A program made the translations under genes and the position numbers. Positions 6,940-8,719 of a DNA stretch of 8,719 nucleotides are shown in pieces. The DNA is taken from NCBI GenBank assembly GCA_937916075.1, contig CALGHW010000118.1:1-8719 (forward strand), in the 5' to 3' direction. How positions within the stretch are numbered: the stretch's first letter is position 1; each line of letters begins with the position of its first letter. Below the pieces are notes generated by a model. The model was not told the origin of the DNA. It was given only the letters and a program-made list of their open reading frames with translations, and did no database searches. Source of the DNA: an uncultured Prevotella sp. (GTDB lineage Bacteria; Bacteroidota; Bacteroidia; Bacteroidales; Bacteroidaceae).

Positions 6940-7032
6940 GGTATGCTCGGCATGAGCATTGCCTAATGGGACAAGTCCCGAGTAAGCCCTAATAGTGGGA
7001 ATTACATAGACAGCGGCTGATGTATCAGGATT

Positions 7033-7103
7033 AAAAAGATGGCATTTCTTGCTTGGGTAAAATGTCTTTTAAAAGACCTGCCCCTTATGCAAGAGATGCC
7101 ATC
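7033..7103 (-). terminator. Likely terminator of the minus-strand glycosyltransferase operon, with nested palindrome
   Basis: Plus-strand 7038-7052 (GATGGCATTTCTTGC) pairs with 7089-7103 along 15 positions, the only irregularity being a T opposite G (wobble on the plus-strand RNA). Read on the minus strand, the stem is followed at once by five T (7037-7033), the intrinsic terminator pattern, and it starts 25 nt after the stop of the GT2 gene. The loop contains a perfect 14-nt palindrome, GTCTTTTAAAAGAC (7064-7077). On the plus strand the T-run comes only about 19 nt after the stem, so this side is a poorer terminator. Confidence 0.65.
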
Positions 7104-7127
7104 AGAGATTTTCAGAGATGTCTTTTT

Positions 7128-7907
7128 TTATTTGAAGATGGAGCGGATGGCAAACCATCCGTGCATCAGGAAGGTGCTGAGGGTTCCGTAATATTGGCAC
7201 ATGATGCGGAAACGCTCATGGAGTGACTCTTTGTGATGACGCGTTGTTTGTCCTTCTTGGGTGTAGTTGGTGAGCGTGGCGTGGATATTGGTGATGGGAA
7301 GCCGTTGGCGTTCGGCCTCCTTCATGATACGAATGCACCAGTCAATATCAGCCGAATAGTGGTAGTGCAGGTCATAAGGAATATGGCGGGCAATATCCGT
7401 CCGGGCGTAGAAGGACTGATGGCATACGAGCATTCCATTCCGGAACGAACGCCATGTAAGGTGTTCTGGGGGAGCAAGACGCCGGTGGCCGATAAACTTG
7501 CCGTCGTTGTCCACGATGTCCGTGTTGCCATAGAGGATGGCAGGCAGTGGCCGCACGGTTTCCAACTGCGCTTTTTTTACCATTTGCTCGATGACGGTCG
7601 GTGCGTGGTAGAAGTCGCCGGCATTCATGAACACCACATAGTTGCCGGAGGCCATTTTCAGTCCTTTGTTCATGGCGTCATACAGTCCGTTGTCAGGTTC
7701 CGAGATGATGCGCACCTCGTGTCCGTTGTCAGCGGCATAAGAACGCTGCTGGTAGTCTTTGGCGATGTCGAGCGTGTTGTCGGTCGAGGCGCCGTCTATG
7801 ATAATATGTTCAATATGCGGATAAGTTTGCTGGAGTATGCTGTCCACGGTGCGTGGCAAGGCGGCTTCCGCATTGTAGGTGATGGTGATGACAGAGAAAA
7901 GAATCAT
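7128..7907 (-). CDS. Family 2 glycosyltransferase (GT-A fold)
   Basis: Predicted to transfer a sugar from a nucleotide-sugar donor to a growing surface polysaccharide or lipid-linked oligosaccharide at the cytoplasmic side of the membrane; 259 residues, with no strong membrane segment. The N-terminal Rossmann-like half shows FSVITITYNAE (4-14), SILQQTYPHIEHIIIDGASTDNT-type residues around 23-45 (the nucleotide-binding Asp is in IDGAST), and EPDNGLYDAMNKG (70-82). The metal-binding position is NAGD (95-98), the form seen in WcaE-like GT2 enzymes rather than a plain DxD. The acceptor-side motif is ADIDWCIR (186-193), matching the usual catalytic Asp region before a conserved Trp. Its ATG overlaps the stop of the upstream GT4 gene (ATGA, 7907-7904), so the two are translationally coupled. 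Sugar and linkage specificity cannot be read from the sequence. It is the last gene of its operon. Confidence 0.88.
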   Translation of the reverse strand: MILFSVITITYNAEAALPRTVDSILQQTYPHIEHIIIDGASTDNTLDIAKDYQQRSYAADNGHEVRIISEPDNGLYDAMNKGLKMASGNYVVFMNAGDFYHAPTVIEQMVKKAQLETVRPLPAILYGNTDIVDNDGKFIGHRRLAPPEHLTWRSFRNGMLVCHQSFYARTDIARHIPYDLHYHYSADIDWCIRIMKEAERQRLPITNIHATLTNYTQEGQTTRHHKESLHERFRIMCQYYGTLSTFLMHGWFAIRSIFK

Positions 7908-8719
7908 AACTTGTAACGTCTAAAGGCAATAGCCTGGTTATACACTTCGATATATTTCATGCTGACACTATGTTGTGAGTAGCATATGTTGACTTTCCGT
8001 ATGGCCTCTTGCCGGAGCTTGGCGTAGTCGGTCTCATACAGCACCCAGTGGATACCGTTGGCCAGGTCCTTGGCGTCGCGCAGGGTTGCCACATAGCCAT
8101 TTTTGCGGTGGTCGATCATTTCAGGGATGCCGCCTACCTTGAACCCCACACACGGTACTCCGCAGGCCATGGCTTCCATGAGCGTGTTGGGCAGGTTGTC
8201 TTCGAGCGACGGTAATACGAAAAGGTCGGCGGAATTATATACATTCACGATTTTCTTCTCGTCGCTCACATAGCCCAGTGGATAGACGGGTAGCGAAAGC
8301 CGTTCGACGATATCCTCCGCATGGCCTCCGAGAATGGCGATGCCCGTATTCTCTTTCATTTCGGGGAAACGCTCCGCCAGATCGTTGACGGCTTCCACAA
8401 AATAGTCCATTCCCTTACGCTTGTCGGTCACCCGTTGGGATACAAACAAGATGATGTGCTTGTCGAGCGGCAGTCCGGCCACCATGCGTGCCTCTTTCTT
8501 GTCGTTGGGATAAAAGATATGTGTGTCGATGGCATTCGGGATGCAGGTGATGTCCTGTCCTGTCAGCAAGGCGCTCTGTTTGGCCAAGTTCTCCAGCCAG
8601 TGACTACAGGTCACAAAATGGATGTTGTGGTCGGTCAGAATCCGTTTTTTACGGTTCCATATCTTGGCCGCCAAGTCATTGTCCGATCCACCTCCAGGCA
8701 GTAGCTGGCAGTTGTGGCA
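7904..8719 (-). CDS. Family 4 glycosyltransferase (GT-B fold), N-terminal part beyond window
   Basis: The C-terminal 271 residues are visible; the frame is open at the right edge, and the TTG at 8674 is an internal Leu because coding similarity continues upstream (HNCQLLPGGGSDND). The end of the N-terminal domain shows FVTCSHWLENLAKQS and IPNAIDTHIFYP, the inter-domain hinge of GT4 enzymes. The C-terminal nucleotide-sugar-binding domain has LFVSQRVTDKRKGMD (91-105 of the visible part), LGYVSDEK, YNSADLFVLPS, and the acidic signature EDNLPNTLMEAMACG (173-187), followed by GGIPEMI. In that signature the spacing of the classic E-x7-E places Asp174 at the first acidic position. The EDNLPNT form is typical of a polysaccharide-biosynthesis GT4 subgroup. 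Its TGA overlaps the GT2 start by four bases. It is probably one step upstream of or parallel to the GT2 enzyme in capsule, exopolysaccharide or O-antigen assembly; substrates are unknown. Confidence 0.88.
   Translation of the reverse strand, partial: CHNCQLLPGGGSDNDLAAKIWNRKKRILTDHNIHFVTCSHWLENLAKQSALLTGQDITCIPNAIDTHIFYPNDKKEARMVAGLPLDKHIILFVSQRVTDKRKGMDYFVEAVNDLAERFPEMKENTGIAILGGHAEDIVERLSLPVYPLGYVSDEKKIVNVYNSADLFVLPSLEDNLPNTLMEAMACGVPCVGFKVGGIPEMIDHRKNGYVATLRDAKDLANGIHWVLYETDYAKLRQEAIRKVNICYSQHSVSMKYIEVYNQAIAFRRYKL

Noticed and set aside
6943..6959. ATGCTC/GAGCAT hairpin as a second recQ terminator
   Set aside because: The stem is only six pairs and no T-run follows it.
7233..7916. A 227-codon plus-strand frame across the GT2 gene
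   Set aside because: The opposite strand encodes a clear GT2 glycosyltransferase with all its motifs; the plus-strand product resembles nothing known to me.
8672..8674. TTG as the start of the GT4 gene
   Set aside because: The frame continues to the right edge with family-like residues, and a full GT4 needs about 150 more N-terminal residues.

Overview
The window looks like ordinary chromosome from a member of the Bacteroidota, most likely a Prevotella-type genus. Four things point there: the gene order tig-clpP-clpX-recQ, the ClpP N-terminus beginning with a DFRKYATKH-type sequence, the near absence of Shine-Dalgarno sequences ahead of starts, and TAnnTTTG-type promoter -7 elements. The genus is an inference from remembered family sequences, not from a search.

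Layout, left to right. (1) The 3' two-thirds of lptB, the ATPase of the lipopolysaccharide transporter, enters from the left edge and is followed closely by a small YfcE-type metallophosphoesterase. (2) A 106-nt gap carries a good Bacteroidota promoter candidate for tig (trigger factor). (3) A 137-nt gap between tig and clpP holds a 15-bp perfect inverted repeat. Its loop contains both a second palindrome and a second copy of the tig promoter's -7 motif, so it may combine termination of tig with initiation of clpP. (4) clpP, clpX and recQ form a tight operon: clpP stop and clpX start overlap in TAATG, and recQ follows clpX by 28 nt. (5) A hairpin ends this plus-strand block. (6) After a gap of about 250 nt, two glycosyltransferase genes run on the minus strand, converging on recQ. 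They are a GT2 enzyme and, upstream of it, a GT4 enzyme cut by the right edge; their ends overlap in ATGA. A second stem-loop with a T-tract on the minus strand ends this operon.

How the genes work together. Trigger factor folds nascent chains at the ribosome, and ClpXP unfolds and degrades proteins. RecQ, a DNA-repair helicase, appears to ride on the same transcript. The glycosyltransferases belong to a separate cell-surface polysaccharide operon that continues beyond the window.

Nothing here is a clearly new system. The points most worth a second look are an Asp-to-Asn change at the third position of the ClpP catalytic triad, the nested inverted repeat between tig and clpP, and two altered contact loops (the trigger factor ribosome-docking loop and the ClpX IGF loop). 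No tRNA, rRNA, CRISPR array, insertion sequence or attachment site was seen.
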